A stretch of DNA of 56,696 bases from a virus, in the IMG/VR virus record IMGVR_UViG_3300025326_000036, positions 1-56,696 of that record; one strand, written 5' to 3'. Within the stretch, counting starts at the first letter, position 1. Each line of letters begins with the position of its first letter. The translations under genes and the position numbers were made by a program. The notes beneath the pieces are model-generated. The model had not been told where the DNA came from. It did not search any database and saw only the letters and a program-made list of their open reading frames with translations. Below are positions 24,529-32,961 of the stretch, piece after piece.

Positions 24529-25218
24529 ATGAAACTTAAACCAGACCAGAGACTTGTCCAGAAGGATTTTGACTGCATCAAACCCGGTGAAGTGTACGGC
24601 GGTCTCACTGTCCGAGAGACTTACGTTATTGAGGGGACGTACAACTACATCGCCCGGTGCGATTGCAAATGTGGTGTGACTGGTTTTATCACCCGTGTCA
24701 ATCAGTTGAGGACCAAAAACCGACCCGCTATCAGTTGTGGCTGCTCCCGTAAAAAACACGGTCGGTGGGGCGAACCCCTGTTTATAGTGTGGCGAAACAT
24801 GATGAACCGATGCTACGATCCTACAAACAAGAGATACACCCGGTACGGCGGTAGGGGCATATCTGTGTGCCCAGACTGGCACGATATGGATAAATTTCTT
24901 GAGGATATGCATTACGGCCACGCTGTTGGTCTCCAGATCGACCGAATCGACAACGATGGGGATTATGGGCCTTTTAACTGTCGATGGGTGACCCATTCTG
25001 AAAACTCCCGAAATAAATCCACTAACACTCTTCTTACTTACAACGGGGAGACAAAGTGTCTCACGGAATGGGCGGAGATAGTCGGACTTACCGTTGGCAC
25101 CCTATGGGACCGTATTAAGGTCCGAAAATGGGATGTTACTAAAAGTCTGACTACCCCACCCATGACCAATGCTGAAACCATGAAACTGGCGTGTGCTGCT
25201 CGGAGAAAACCTAAGTAA
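24529..25218 (+). CDS. HNH homing endonuclease, antisense next to the coat gene
   Basis: A 229-residue protein with the phage HNH pattern: WRNMMNRCYD, YTRYGGRGISVCPDWH, LQIDRIDNDGDYGPFNCRWV and then HSENSRNKS. The N-terminal domain has CDCKCG and CGCSRKK, a likely zinc-binding unit. The C-terminal 55 residues (YNGETKCLTEWAEIVGLTVG) resemble a NUMOD-type DNA-recognition module. AAAGGAGG with good spacing fixes the start. It lies 13 nt from the coat stop and on the opposite strand to all neighbours, so it is a selfish insertion, not part of the structural operon. Confidence 0.9.
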   Translation: MKLKPDQRLVQKDFDCIKPGEVYGGLTVRETYVIEGTYNYIARCDCKCGVTGFITRVNQLRTKNRPAISCGCSRKKHGRWGEPLFIVWRNMMNRCYDPTNKRYTRYGGRGISVCPDWHDMDKFLEDMHYGHAVGLQIDRIDNDGDYGPFNCRWVTHSENSRNKSTNTLLTYNGETKCLTEWAEIVGLTVGTLWDRIKVRKWDVTKSLTTPPMTNAETMKLACAARRKPK

Positions 25219-25231
25219 ATCAACTACTTAC

Positions 25232-26566
25232 TCATGAGGCAAGTCTAACGGCCCATTCTGGCCGATGTACAGCAAATCCGCCCAAAACATCCAATCTCGT
25301 TATCGTAGCCGAACTCATGATGTCATAACCCGTAACGATTCGCATCGAGATTCCTTCCTCGCTGACGCGGGTTGCGCGGCAGTTCGGCATGTCGATGGGG
25401 AGGTCGGCGGTACCGAGTGTGAATGCCGATTCGTGGAAAGCCATGTTCTGCGGGCTGACCGTGGATGCCGCGCCGGTCGTGAACACCACGGCTGCGGTGG
25501 CGCTGGTTGCCACAACGGCTACGGTGCCGTATGCGGTAGTCGGGCCGACTACCTTGGGCGGGTTGCTGACGACCACGTTGTTGGCGCCGGTTGCCAGGGT
25601 GACCGCTTCGGCCACGACGAACTGGTACAGGATGCCGGTGTTCTGCTGGTTGTCGGGGTTGACCGCGTAGACGTTGGCGACAGTGAACGCGTCGCCCGGG
25701 ACCAGGGTTTTGGTGTTGTCGCCGGAAGCCGCCGTGAAGACCATGGTTGCCGAGGGTGTTGCACCGGCTGTCCATGCGACCGTGGTGGTGGTCTCGGCAC
25801 CGGAGATGGCGCGGGTACCGCTGGTGAAGGAGTAGACGTTCTGATCCTTGGCGAACTGGAAGCCGAGAGCATCACCCAGGTATCCTTTGCGGTACTGCTC
25901 GGCCATCAGACCCTGCGGGTTGAACAGGCCCGACAGGCTGGCGACCGAGCTGGCGTGTGCAGCCGAGTTGAGGACCATGTGACGGTTGCCGTCGTTCGGG
26001 GCACACTGGTTGTCCAGCAGCAGGCCGGCGTTCAGGAATGCGGTCGGCGCATTGTACTGCAAGAGACCCGCAGCCGATCCGCCCGCCGTGCCGATGGTGG
26101 TACCGGGGGTGCCGATGACGGTGTTGATCGGGCCGGCGCCCGGGCAGGCGTAGGAGCCGAGGCTGTTGGCGGTCGGGTAGAGACCGGTGCAGGCAGCCAC
26201 ATGGCACTCCAGGTCCATCTGCGATGCCATCTTGCTGATCGCCGGCACGATGTACTGCTTACGGAACTCTTCGATGTGCAGTGTGCGCTCGACATCGCTG
26301 AAAGACATCGGGATGGTCCAGAAGCGGTTGAGGGTCAGGGGTACCGTCTCGTCGGTCTGACCCTGCGGTACGATGGCCGGTCCCTGCTGGACGGTCCAGC
26401 GTTTCGGTTTCTTGACGTTGATCGTGTTGCCGATCTGAGCGCCGGAACGAGCGAACTCGCTGGAATACTGCTTGCGAACGCCTTTCAGGAAGCCGATGGT
26501 GTTCTGAAACTCCATCATGGCCTCTTTCGCGATCACCGCGTCCGTTAAAATTACGTTACTACCCAT
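25232..26566 (-). CDS. Major capsid (coat) protein, P22 gp5-like
   Basis: A 444-residue protein with HK97-type coat features of the P22 kind: FQNTIGFLKGVRKQYSSEFA, GNTINVKKPKRW, the conserved FWTIPMSFSDVERT and the C-terminal IMSSATITRLDVLGGFAVHR. A large beta-rich middle (about residues 255-370, many Val/Thr/Gly) corresponds to the inserted domain of P22-like coats. AAAGGAGAAATACC precedes the ATG. It follows the scaffold gene directly, as in P22. Confidence 0.9.
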   Translation of the reverse strand: MGSNVILTDAVIAKEAMMEFQNTIGFLKGVRKQYSSEFARSGAQIGNTINVKKPKRWTVQQGPAIVPQGQTDETVPLTLNRFWTIPMSFSDVERTLHIEEFRKQYIVPAISKMASQMDLECHVAACTGLYPTANSLGSYACPGAGPINTVIGTPGTTIGTAGGSAAGLLQYNAPTAFLNAGLLLDNQCAPNDGNRHMVLNSAAHASSVASLSGLFNPQGLMAEQYRKGYLGDALGFQFAKDQNVYSFTSGTRAISGAETTTTVAWTAGATPSATMVFTAASGDNTKTLVPGDAFTVANVYAVNPDNQQNTGILYQFVVAEAVTLATGANNVVVSNPPKVVGPTTAYGTVAVVATSATAAVVFTTGAASTVSPQNMAFHESAFTLGTADLPIDMPNCRATRVSEEGISMRIVTGYDIMSSATITRLDVLGGFAVHRPEWAVRLAS

Positions 26567-26584
26567 GGTATTTCTCCTTTTATT

Positions 26585-27445
26585 TTACCTGCGTAGAGGT
26601 CTCATTGATGCTTGGCGGTGTGCGACATACTCCTTGTAGCTAGCCGTCTCAGGGTCAAACGGTTGTGGGCTTACACCCAATGGCACCGTGGCAATCGGCT
26701 CGGGTGCCTGGGATACTGCGCGGGGCGGTGCCGGTGCCGGTTTGTTGGCGAGGGTGGCGGCGATCTGCCCGAGTGCCATTGCAGCCTGGATCGGCGGCAG
26801 GGCGTTGATGCGGTTGCATTCAGCCAGGTTGGTCCCGAGGTAGTACGCCACGTCGGCGCCGTTCTCGCTGGACTTGATGACCTCGGCAACGGTGGCTGAC
26901 TGACCGAATGCCGGATTGCTGATCACCTCTTGGAAGTCGGGGTAGCGTGTGACCGCTGTGACCCGCTGCTTCTCCCACTTGGTGTCCGTCTCCTGTTGAG
27001 TGCGCTGTTGCACCAGGTGCTGGTCGCGCTGCTCGATGCGCTGTAGGACGTTGTGTTCGGCCAGTTTGACGATGTACTGACGGTCGGCTGCCTGAAAATC
27101 ATCCCATGACTCGTAGTCATCGGACTTGGGTGCGACCGGTGGACCTGACGGTGCGACCGGCTCGGCGGGCGGTGCCGGTGTGGCTGCGGCAAGTTGCCCA
27201 CGGAGAAATGCCGCTTCCTCGCGTGCCTGTCGTAGCTGCTCGTCGCGCTCCTGTCGTTTTCGCCGTTCCGCTGCCGCCGCTGCCTTGAGTCCCGTTGTGC
27301 TATCAGGCTCAGCGGGTGGCTCGACCGGTGCCGGGGGGTCGGTGAGCGCAGGGTCGGTCGGTGGCTCGGCTGGTGCCGGGGTTACCGGCTCGACAGGTGC
27401 TACAGGCTCCGTGGTGGTGGTCACACTCCCGTCAGTAACTTCCAT
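26585..27445 (-). CDS. Scaffolding protein
   Basis: A 286-residue protein immediately upstream of the coat gene. The N-terminal 50 residues are Pro/Glu/Val-rich and disordered, residues about 58-88 are a charged coiled coil (AAAERRKRQERDEQLRQARE), the middle is helical, and the C-terminus is basic (HRQASMRPLRR), as in P22 gp8 whose C-terminus binds coat. Position, length and composition agree; no direct sequence motif is decisive. Confidence 0.75.
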   Translation of the reverse strand: MEVTDGSVTTTTEPVAPVEPVTPAPAEPPTDPALTDPPAPVEPPAEPDSTTGLKAAAAAERRKRQERDEQLRQAREEAAFLRGQLAAATPAPPAEPVAPSGPPVAPKSDDYESWDDFQAADRQYIVKLAEHNVLQRIEQRDQHLVQQRTQQETDTKWEKQRVTAVTRYPDFQEVISNPAFGQSATVAEVIKSSENGADVAYYLGTNLAECNRINALPPIQAAMALGQIAATLANKPAPAPPRAVSQAPEPIATVPLGVSPQPFDPETASYKEYVAHRQASMRPLRR

Positions 27446-27481
27446 TTTCCTCTCCTTGCTTGCCCGATAGGCGGCATCCCT

Positions 27482-29725
27482 TTAGAATGGTGATACTTGC
27501 CCGTTGGCCGGCACCGCCTGCTGCTGTGCTGCTGCCTGTGGTGTGTGACCATGTAACTCGGCCAGCACGCTCAGTATCTCTTGTCTCAGGCTCGACATCT
27601 CGCCCTGTGCCTCTTTGCCAACCCTCAGTTTCTCAACCTCGACCTTGGCGGCTTGCAACTTAACCTTCTCCTGCTCCAGTTTGACCTTCTCCATTTGCAT
27701 CTGTGCCATGGGGTTGGGTGGCTGCGGAGGCATCGGCTCTTCACCCGGGGTCGGTTTGGCGATGCCCGGCGGCAGGGTCTTCTTGATCCGCTCGGCCAGC
27801 ACATCGGCGCCCACCACACCCGAGTTGCCCACGATCAGGTCGGCACCGAGACCCATCTGCTTGGGCAGCGCCGAGACTAGACGCAGCATGTACTCGCTGC
27901 TCTCCTGGCGCTGTGTAGCGTACGATGGGCCGACTGTCACCTTGACCGCGTACCGACCGGCTGTGATGTCGTTGAATTTGGCGTCCCACCCGCCACGCTG
28001 GCCGGCTGCGACCAGACGGGTCGTGTTCATCCCCTTGTAGCGTTCGGGGTGCGCCTGTATGGCGTTATAGGCGTCCCTGACCGTCATGTTGACAGGCAGG
28101 TAGGTCTCGGTGTCATCCAGGCCACGTAGTCGCACGTCGCGGGGCGTATCGTATAGTTCGGGGATCATCTCGTTCTTGATCTTGGCACCGTGCGCGATGC
28201 CCCGGGCCAGGTTGTCGATGTAGCTGAACGTCCGAACGTCACCGGGCTTCTGGCGGGCGGTCACAGCGGCTCCGGTGCGCTCAGGGCCGGCTTGGCCGAG
28301 GTCGGCGCCGTGCATCCCTATGGTGCTCTCAAACATGCCCATGGCGGTCTGGAGTTGGCTGAACAGAGCGGCTGGCAGCGGCCCCGGGCCTTGGCGCATG
28401 GGCGGGGGGAGTGGGTTACCCTGCTCGGTCTGGTCGGCGTTGTACTTCAGGAACGGCAAGTTCTTCCTGTTGGCGTTCTGGTAGTCATCCTCGTAGCCTT
28501 CAAACTGGCGAGCCGTACCGACCCAAGGGGCTTTCGGCTCCAGGGCGATCCGCTCGGCAAGCGCACTGGCTGAGTAATTGACGTACTTGGCTGAGTCCTT
28601 GGCGTTCCGTACCAGACCGGAGATGTACGTCTTGCCCTCGATATTGGTCCGGTGGCCGGTCAGCAGGATGATCGGGATGTACGACCCGGGCACGTCCTCG
28701 CCTTCCAGACCATTCTTGGACAGGATGTCGGACGCGGTGATGATGTACTGCTTGACGGTGGTGTACTCGGCGTCGGCCTCACGGATGATGGTGGGTGCCT
28801 GCGGCTGTGGGGGTAGTACCGGTGCCGTCTGAGGAATTGCGGGTAGCTCATTGGGAGGGGCAAGGGGCTGTTCCGAACTCAACTCAGGCGGCACCGATGC
28901 GGTGGCCGCTGGTGCGGTCAGTGATGCGGTGGCAGGGGGCAGCGCCGGCACATCGGCCTTAGCGATCACACTGCCGTCAGACATCAGGCACATGGTTCGC
29001 TTGTGTTTCTTACGGACGAAATACTCGGCAACTGTGACGGTCTCAGTGTCGAACCAGTTCTGGTAGCTCAGACCCTCGCCAACGGGCATGGAGTCACCCG
29101 GCACATTCTTGCCCGGGTACTTGGCCTTGAAGTCGTCAACGGGTATCTTGCTGATTATCCAGCCGCGCTCGGCGTCGGAATAGATGGGGCAGACGGCGTG
29201 CCGGTCCATGACCACCGTGAACGGGTTGGGGATCAGTTCGTCGTAGAACTCCTGAATGAAGGGGTTTTCTTCGGTGTAGCGGGTGCGTATGCGCCATGCG
29301 CCATAGCCACACGTCACGTTGCTGGTCGCCGCCTCGACGTAGATGTAGTCGCTGTTCGACTGGTACTCGGAGTCAGCGATGATACCTTCACGGATGCGGG
29401 CGATCTGAACGTCTGCTGTGGAGTCACCGGGGGTGATACGGGCACGGGGGCGGTTATGGCGTATGTCGCCGGTCACCTGGTTGATAAATTGGGGGAACAG
29501 GTTTACTTCAAGGGATGGCCGACCGTCTTCCTTGCGCTCGTCAAGCACCGTGGAGTCCCACATGGCACCCGGGACCGTAGCGAACTTCAGGTCCTCGACG
29601 GCTGCTAGGCGATTATGCTGATCGGCTAACAGGTCGGCGTCGAGTTCCTTCACACGGGCTGATAGGAACTTTTGCACGGCTGTGCGCGGCGTATTGGATG
29701 CAGTGGTGGATCGGGGTTTTGCCAT
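27482..29725 (-). CDS. Portal protein, P22 gp1-like
   Basis: A 747-residue portal of the P22 type. The N-terminus has VNLFPQFINQVTGDIRHNRP, a hallmark of this family, followed by GYGAWRIRTRY and NPFTVVMDRHA. Residues about 260-310 are a Pro/Ala-rich insertion. MHGADLGQAGPERTGAAVTA near residue 480 lies in the crown-to-wing region. Residues about 670-715 form the C-terminal barrel/coiled coil (MEKVKLEQEKVKLQ). It forms the dodecameric packaging vertex. Confidence 0.9.
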   Translation of the reverse strand: MAKPRSTTASNTPRTAVQKFLSARVKELDADLLADQHNRLAAVEDLKFATVPGAMWDSTVLDERKEDGRPSLEVNLFPQFINQVTGDIRHNRPRARITPGDSTADVQIARIREGIIADSEYQSNSDYIYVEAATSNVTCGYGAWRIRTRYTEENPFIQEFYDELIPNPFTVVMDRHAVCPIYSDAERGWIISKIPVDDFKAKYPGKNVPGDSMPVGEGLSYQNWFDTETVTVAEYFVRKKHKRTMCLMSDGSVIAKADVPALPPATASLTAPAATASVPPELSSEQPLAPPNELPAIPQTAPVLPPQPQAPTIIREADAEYTTVKQYIITASDILSKNGLEGEDVPGSYIPIILLTGHRTNIEGKTYISGLVRNAKDSAKYVNYSASALAERIALEPKAPWVGTARQFEGYEDDYQNANRKNLPFLKYNADQTEQGNPLPPPMRQGPGPLPAALFSQLQTAMGMFESTIGMHGADLGQAGPERTGAAVTARQKPGDVRTFSYIDNLARGIAHGAKIKNEMIPELYDTPRDVRLRGLDDTETYLPVNMTVRDAYNAIQAHPERYKGMNTTRLVAAGQRGGWDAKFNDITAGRYAVKVTVGPSYATQRQESSEYMLRLVSALPKQMGLGADLIVGNSGVVGADVLAERIKKTLPPGIAKPTPGEEPMPPQPPNPMAQMQMEKVKLEQEKVKLQAAKVEVEKLRVGKEAQGEMSSLRQEILSVLAELHGHTPQAAAQQQAVPANGQVSPF

Positions 29726-29811
29726 CGTGCGGTATCCGTCCCTTTTGGTTTACCGGCTGGCACACAACCCCCAATATGCGGTCGTGTGGTGTGTATGGTA
29801 CTGTCGCGGGT

Positions 29812-29840
29812 AGCCTATGCTTGTGTGTGACGGTTGTCAA
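29812..29840 (-). promoter_or_regulatory. Promoter upstream of the portal gene
   Basis: On the minus strand TTGACA (29835-29840), 17 nt, TAGGCT (29812-29817). The spacer is ACCGTCACACACAAGCA. It overlaps the last codons of the upstream gene and lies about 90 nt before the portal start, so it could drive portal-scaffold-coat expression. Confidence 0.5.
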
Positions 29841-30213
29841 GGGTTTTTATTATGTCCTCAACGGTTATTCTCACACCGTCGTAGCCGCCGTCTCTCGGAC
29901 TCCACTCACCAACTTTGACACTCTTACCGTAGTCGTTCTCAATTTCTACAAAACACCACTCAGGCTTTGCCATATCAACCTGGTTGAGGATGATATTGAT
30001 CGCACAACCGGCATAGGATTCCAGTAATCCCACGCGTTCCTCTGCTCGATTGCACTCACCTCGACAGTCTTCATAGTTTGCCTGTTTTTCAGCCACCTCG
30101 GCACGCAACCTCTCTACCTCGGCACGTAAAACCGATGAACAACTGTGCTGACCATCCTGCCCGCGTTTCCATTCATACCCGCAATTGCAGCATTTGCATG
30201 TCTCGTCGCCCAT
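29815..30213 (-). CDS. Hypothetical protein with N-terminal zinc motif and coiled coil
   Basis: A 132-residue protein: CKCCNCGYEW at residues 6-15 with a later CSSV suggests a zinc ribbon, then a coiled coil (EVERLRAEVAEKQANYED) and a C-terminal WCFVEIENDYGKSVK region. GTAGGGGCG precedes the ATG. No family was recognised. It lies between the portal and RNA-ligase genes. Confidence 0.55.
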   Translation of the reverse strand: MGDETCKCCNCGYEWKRGQDGQHSCSSVLRAEVERLRAEVAEKQANYEDCRGECNRAEERVGLLESYAGCAINIILNQVDMAKPEWCFVEIENDYGKSVKVGEWSPRDGGYDGVRITVEDIIKTLDNRHTQA

Positions 30214-30218
30214 CGCCC

Positions 30219-30376
30219 CTACCCCCTCTGTTGACTAGTTATGTGGAAATCCCGACACACTGGGCACTTGTACGCGTACAGCGGCACTGCATTGTGAAAC
30301 TGGCTGATGTCAGAGCGGCTTTGCGTGTGGCCCATCGGGTTTTTCCACTGATGCAATGCTTGGTCTGACATCGCAT
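30219..30376 (-). pseudogene. Small zinc-finger-type protein, apparently frameshifted
   Basis: Two overlapping frames each hold half of what looks like one small phage protein. From 30376 a frame reads MRCQTKHCISGKTRWATRKA, a typical N-terminus of the small M-x-C-x-T-K family. From 30371 the other frame ends PLYAYKCPVCRDFHITSQQ, its typical C-terminus (Y-K-C-P-x-C-x-x-x-H). A one-base shift would join them. The first frame has the usual GGTGTGACC leader. Either a sequencing error, a mutation or, less likely, the 50-residue downstream frame alone is functional. Confidence 0.4.
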
Positions 30377-30520
30377 GGTCACACCCGCCCGTCCACCGTC
30401 TGCCGCGTGTAGCGTATGCGACCATCGCCGCCCACCGGGTGCGCCCCTTGCCAACATGCCCTTGTGGGCCTTTGCAGGTCCACTTGCCTGCTCGGTTGGT
30501 TACTCGTACCCTGGCGGCGG

Positions 30521-31105
30521 TCACGACAGACCTACGAGTGATTTGGGTGATTCGTCTTTGTCCAGGGTCTTCTTGAACCCGATACCAGCCGCCGTGTGAT
30601 ACACGATCACTCCTTCCGGTTTCATAAAACCCGGGGCGGCCACACTGCCTTTGGACCTTAGATCGTTTACACACTCGTCCACCATCTCGGTGGTGAAGAT
30701 ACCCTTGTAAAGCGTCGGTACTACCCCGCAGCAAGCTGGTCGGTCTTCACCCCACCGGCTTACGTTGAACAGGCTGAATCGCTTGTCCAGCAATCCATAT
30801 TTGCGTTGGATACCCTGGCCCCACCACTCGCCGAAATGTTGACCGATTCCGAGATTCATCAGGTCTTCTGCGTTGGTCTGGCACCATTTGGCAAACCCGT
30901 AGTTGTCATCCTCGGGGGTGACCCACCGTGTACGGCTGCCGGCGAATAGACCGATGTTGTTGCTTTTGAAAATCAGTTGTTCAGGGTCGTAATCCCACTC
31001 GGAAAGGTCCGAGATAAACACCTGAGCGTTGGTACCGTCGATCTTTTCGGTAATGATTACTTCGCGTGAAAGCCTTGCCATCTTTGGAAATCCTACGAAT
31101 TGCAT
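30521..31105 (-). CDS. T4 Rnl2-like RNA ligase family protein
   Basis: A 194-residue nucleotidyltransferase. Motif I is EKIDGTN with the adenylated lysine at residue 21, motif III is FGEWWG (91-96), motif IV EGVIVYH (164-170) and motif V FKKTL (177-181). It lacks room for the C-terminal domain of T4 Rnl2 (334 aa), so it is a minimal ligase. The start MQFVGFPKMARL was chosen because GGGGGTTAT precedes it and the longer N-terminus is the terminase region in another frame. It is expected to seal RNA nicks. Confidence 0.85.
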   Translation of the reverse strand: MQFVGFPKMARLSREVIITEKIDGTNAQVFISDLSEWDYDPEQLIFKSNNIGLFAGSRTRWVTPEDDNYGFAKWCQTNAEDLMNLGIGQHFGEWWGQGIQRKYGLLDKRFSLFNVSRWGEDRPACCGVVPTLYKGIFTTEMVDECVNDLRSKGSVAAPGFMKPEGVIVYHTAAGIGFKKTLDKDESPKSLVGLS

Positions 31106-31137
31106 ATAACCCCCTTGACCCCTCCGGGCCTGTGTAC

Positions 31138-32958
31138 CTACCCCCATTCGCCTCTGGGTCGCTGCCCGATGCCGCTCCCCTGTGCCATCAGTGATGTGAC
31201 GCTCTGTACCTTGCGCTTCGCGTAGCGGTGAAACGGGAACACTCGGAACATGTCGTAGGCATAACTCCACATGTTGAGAATATCGCTATGAGCGAAGCCG
31301 AATTGGTCCATTTCAGCCTTCATCTTGTCGATATATTCCTTTGCTATGCCAGTCGAATAGTACAGCTTCGAATTATTCAACGGCCATTCCAACGCGCTCG
31401 ATATGCGGTTCTCCAGTTTGCGGCCAGCGGGCCGCAGCAGGAACAGGCTGCCGTTGATCACACTCAGCTTGCGGCCCTTGGCGGCCAGTGCATCGGCTAC
31501 GTGGACCTCCGTGGTGCTCAGACCGACCTTTTCCACGCCCATCTGCATGATCATACCGTGCTTCAGGTACATCCTGACGATGGTATCCACTGCCTGGCTG
31601 TGGGTCATCTGGTCGGCCACCACGTCCTCCAGGCACACGTCGCTGATACCCAGGTCATCGTCGGTTGCTTCGTCGCCTAAACGCCTGGCGAGGCTGTCGC
31701 TCGGCACGATGCTGACCACGCCAATGGACCACAGGTCACCCGGGCCGGTGATGTTCGTGTCCGTGCCACCCGCCTGGTCGATGACCATCATCTTAAACCG
31801 ATCAGCCCACTTGCCGACCCGCAGGAACTCAGGTGCGATGGGTTGCAGCATCCCTTTGTCGAGCGTGATGTCCTCGCGGGGCGACGGGTCGCAGAGCTGC
31901 TGGCTGTTTACGTGCTTGGTACGCTTGATGCGCTCCCAGGTGTCGGGATCGAGCAGTACAGGCTTGCCGTTGATCGTACCGTCATCGGTCGCCGGCACCA
32001 CGCGCAATTGCCACATCGGGCGCCCCGGGACTACGTTACCCTCGGCGTCCTTGGTTTCCTCAAATTTCATGTCACCGATGCGTTTTACAGGTCCTACCCA
32101 TGAGTAGTAGGTGCCTATGACCCTGCGTTTGTCGTTGTCGGACCCTGTGCCGAGGTTGTAGACGCACATCTGGAACTTGCTGAACACTTCCTCCAGCATT
32201 TTCGGGCTGCCGGCGATGTCCTCGGTCTCAATATCGTCAAAAATGATGCGTTCGTAGTGCCTTCCTGTCGGGCTTCCTTCCGTCAGACCGTATGCCTCCA
32301 CGGTGCTCTCACCACGGCTGGCGGCCTTACGTCGGAACACAATTCCGTCGTCCTCACTCCATTTCGGGGCATCCTGCGCCGGATTCGGCCACAGAACGTC
32401 CTCAAACGCCCATTTGAGCAGCACGGATTGTTCGCACAGGGTTTTGATGGCGCGTAGGAACTTCTTGGCGACCGGACGGGCGTAACCGAGGATGCAGGTA
32501 CATTCCTCGGGGTACTTGAGGTGGTACTGGAGCGTTTCGGCTATGGTAATTGTTAATGATTTGTAATGAAAACGTGCCCATACGTCCAGTGTGTCGGATT
32601 GAGGACCGTCCTGCAGCATCCGGCACTGTGTGACCACAAACGGATGGTTGGCCTTCTCGATCCCCATGACCCAAATCAGGATGTAGAAGATGTCGTTGGT
32701 GATGAGCATCCGTTGGGCGCCCTTGGCCCGGGCCTCACGGTCGTGGTCCTCCCCGCCGGCTATGTCACGGAAGATGTCCTCGTAGCGGTAGCGATACCAC
32801 GTCCTGTAAGGGAAATCAGGGTGCTTGGCGAGGGTGTGGATGTCGTCACCCTGCAGCTTGTGACTGAGGCCGAGGGTCTTACGCAACTCCAGCAATGCGG
32901 CGTCGTAGACGCTTTTGCAGGATGCGATCTGAGGGTGCGGTGTGAACTTGACAGCCAT
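31138..32958 (-). CDS. terL: Terminase large subunit
   Basis: A 606-residue packaging ATPase-nuclease. The P-loop position is WARFHYKSLTIT (127-138), a variant keeping K-S but lacking the usual GK glycine. The Walker B motif is RIIFDDIETED (237-247). A C-terminal RNase H-type nuclease begins around FKMMVIDQAGG and includes MGVEKVGLSTTE. Length is normal. It sits between the two RNA-ligase genes and upstream of the portal, on the same strand. Confidence 0.9.
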   Translation of the reverse strand: MAVKFTPHPQIASCKSVYDAALLELRKTLGLSHKLQGDDIHTLAKHPDFPYRTWYRYRYEDIFRDIAGGEDHDREARAKGAQRMLITNDIFYILIWVMGIEKANHPFVVTQCRMLQDGPQSDTLDVWARFHYKSLTITIAETLQYHLKYPEECTCILGYARPVAKKFLRAIKTLCEQSVLLKWAFEDVLWPNPAQDAPKWSEDDGIVFRRKAASRGESTVEAYGLTEGSPTGRHYERIIFDDIETEDIAGSPKMLEEVFSKFQMCVYNLGTGSDNDKRRVIGTYYSWVGPVKRIGDMKFEETKDAEGNVVPGRPMWQLRVVPATDDGTINGKPVLLDPDTWERIKRTKHVNSQQLCDPSPREDITLDKGMLQPIAPEFLRVGKWADRFKMMVIDQAGGTDTNITGPGDLWSIGVVSIVPSDSLARRLGDEATDDDLGISDVCLEDVVADQMTHSQAVDTIVRMYLKHGMIMQMGVEKVGLSTTEVHVADALAAKGRKLSVINGSLFLLRPAGRKLENRISSALEWPLNNSKLYYSTGIAKEYIDKMKAEMDQFGFAHSDILNMWSYAYDMFRVFPFHRYAKRKVQSVTSLMAQGSGIGQRPRGEWG

Positions 32959-32961
32959 CGG

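Noticed and set aside
25265-26548. Long plus-strand open frame opposite the coat gene
   Set aside because: The coat reading is unmistakable; the antisense frame is Arg/Gly-rich shadow without a ribosome site.
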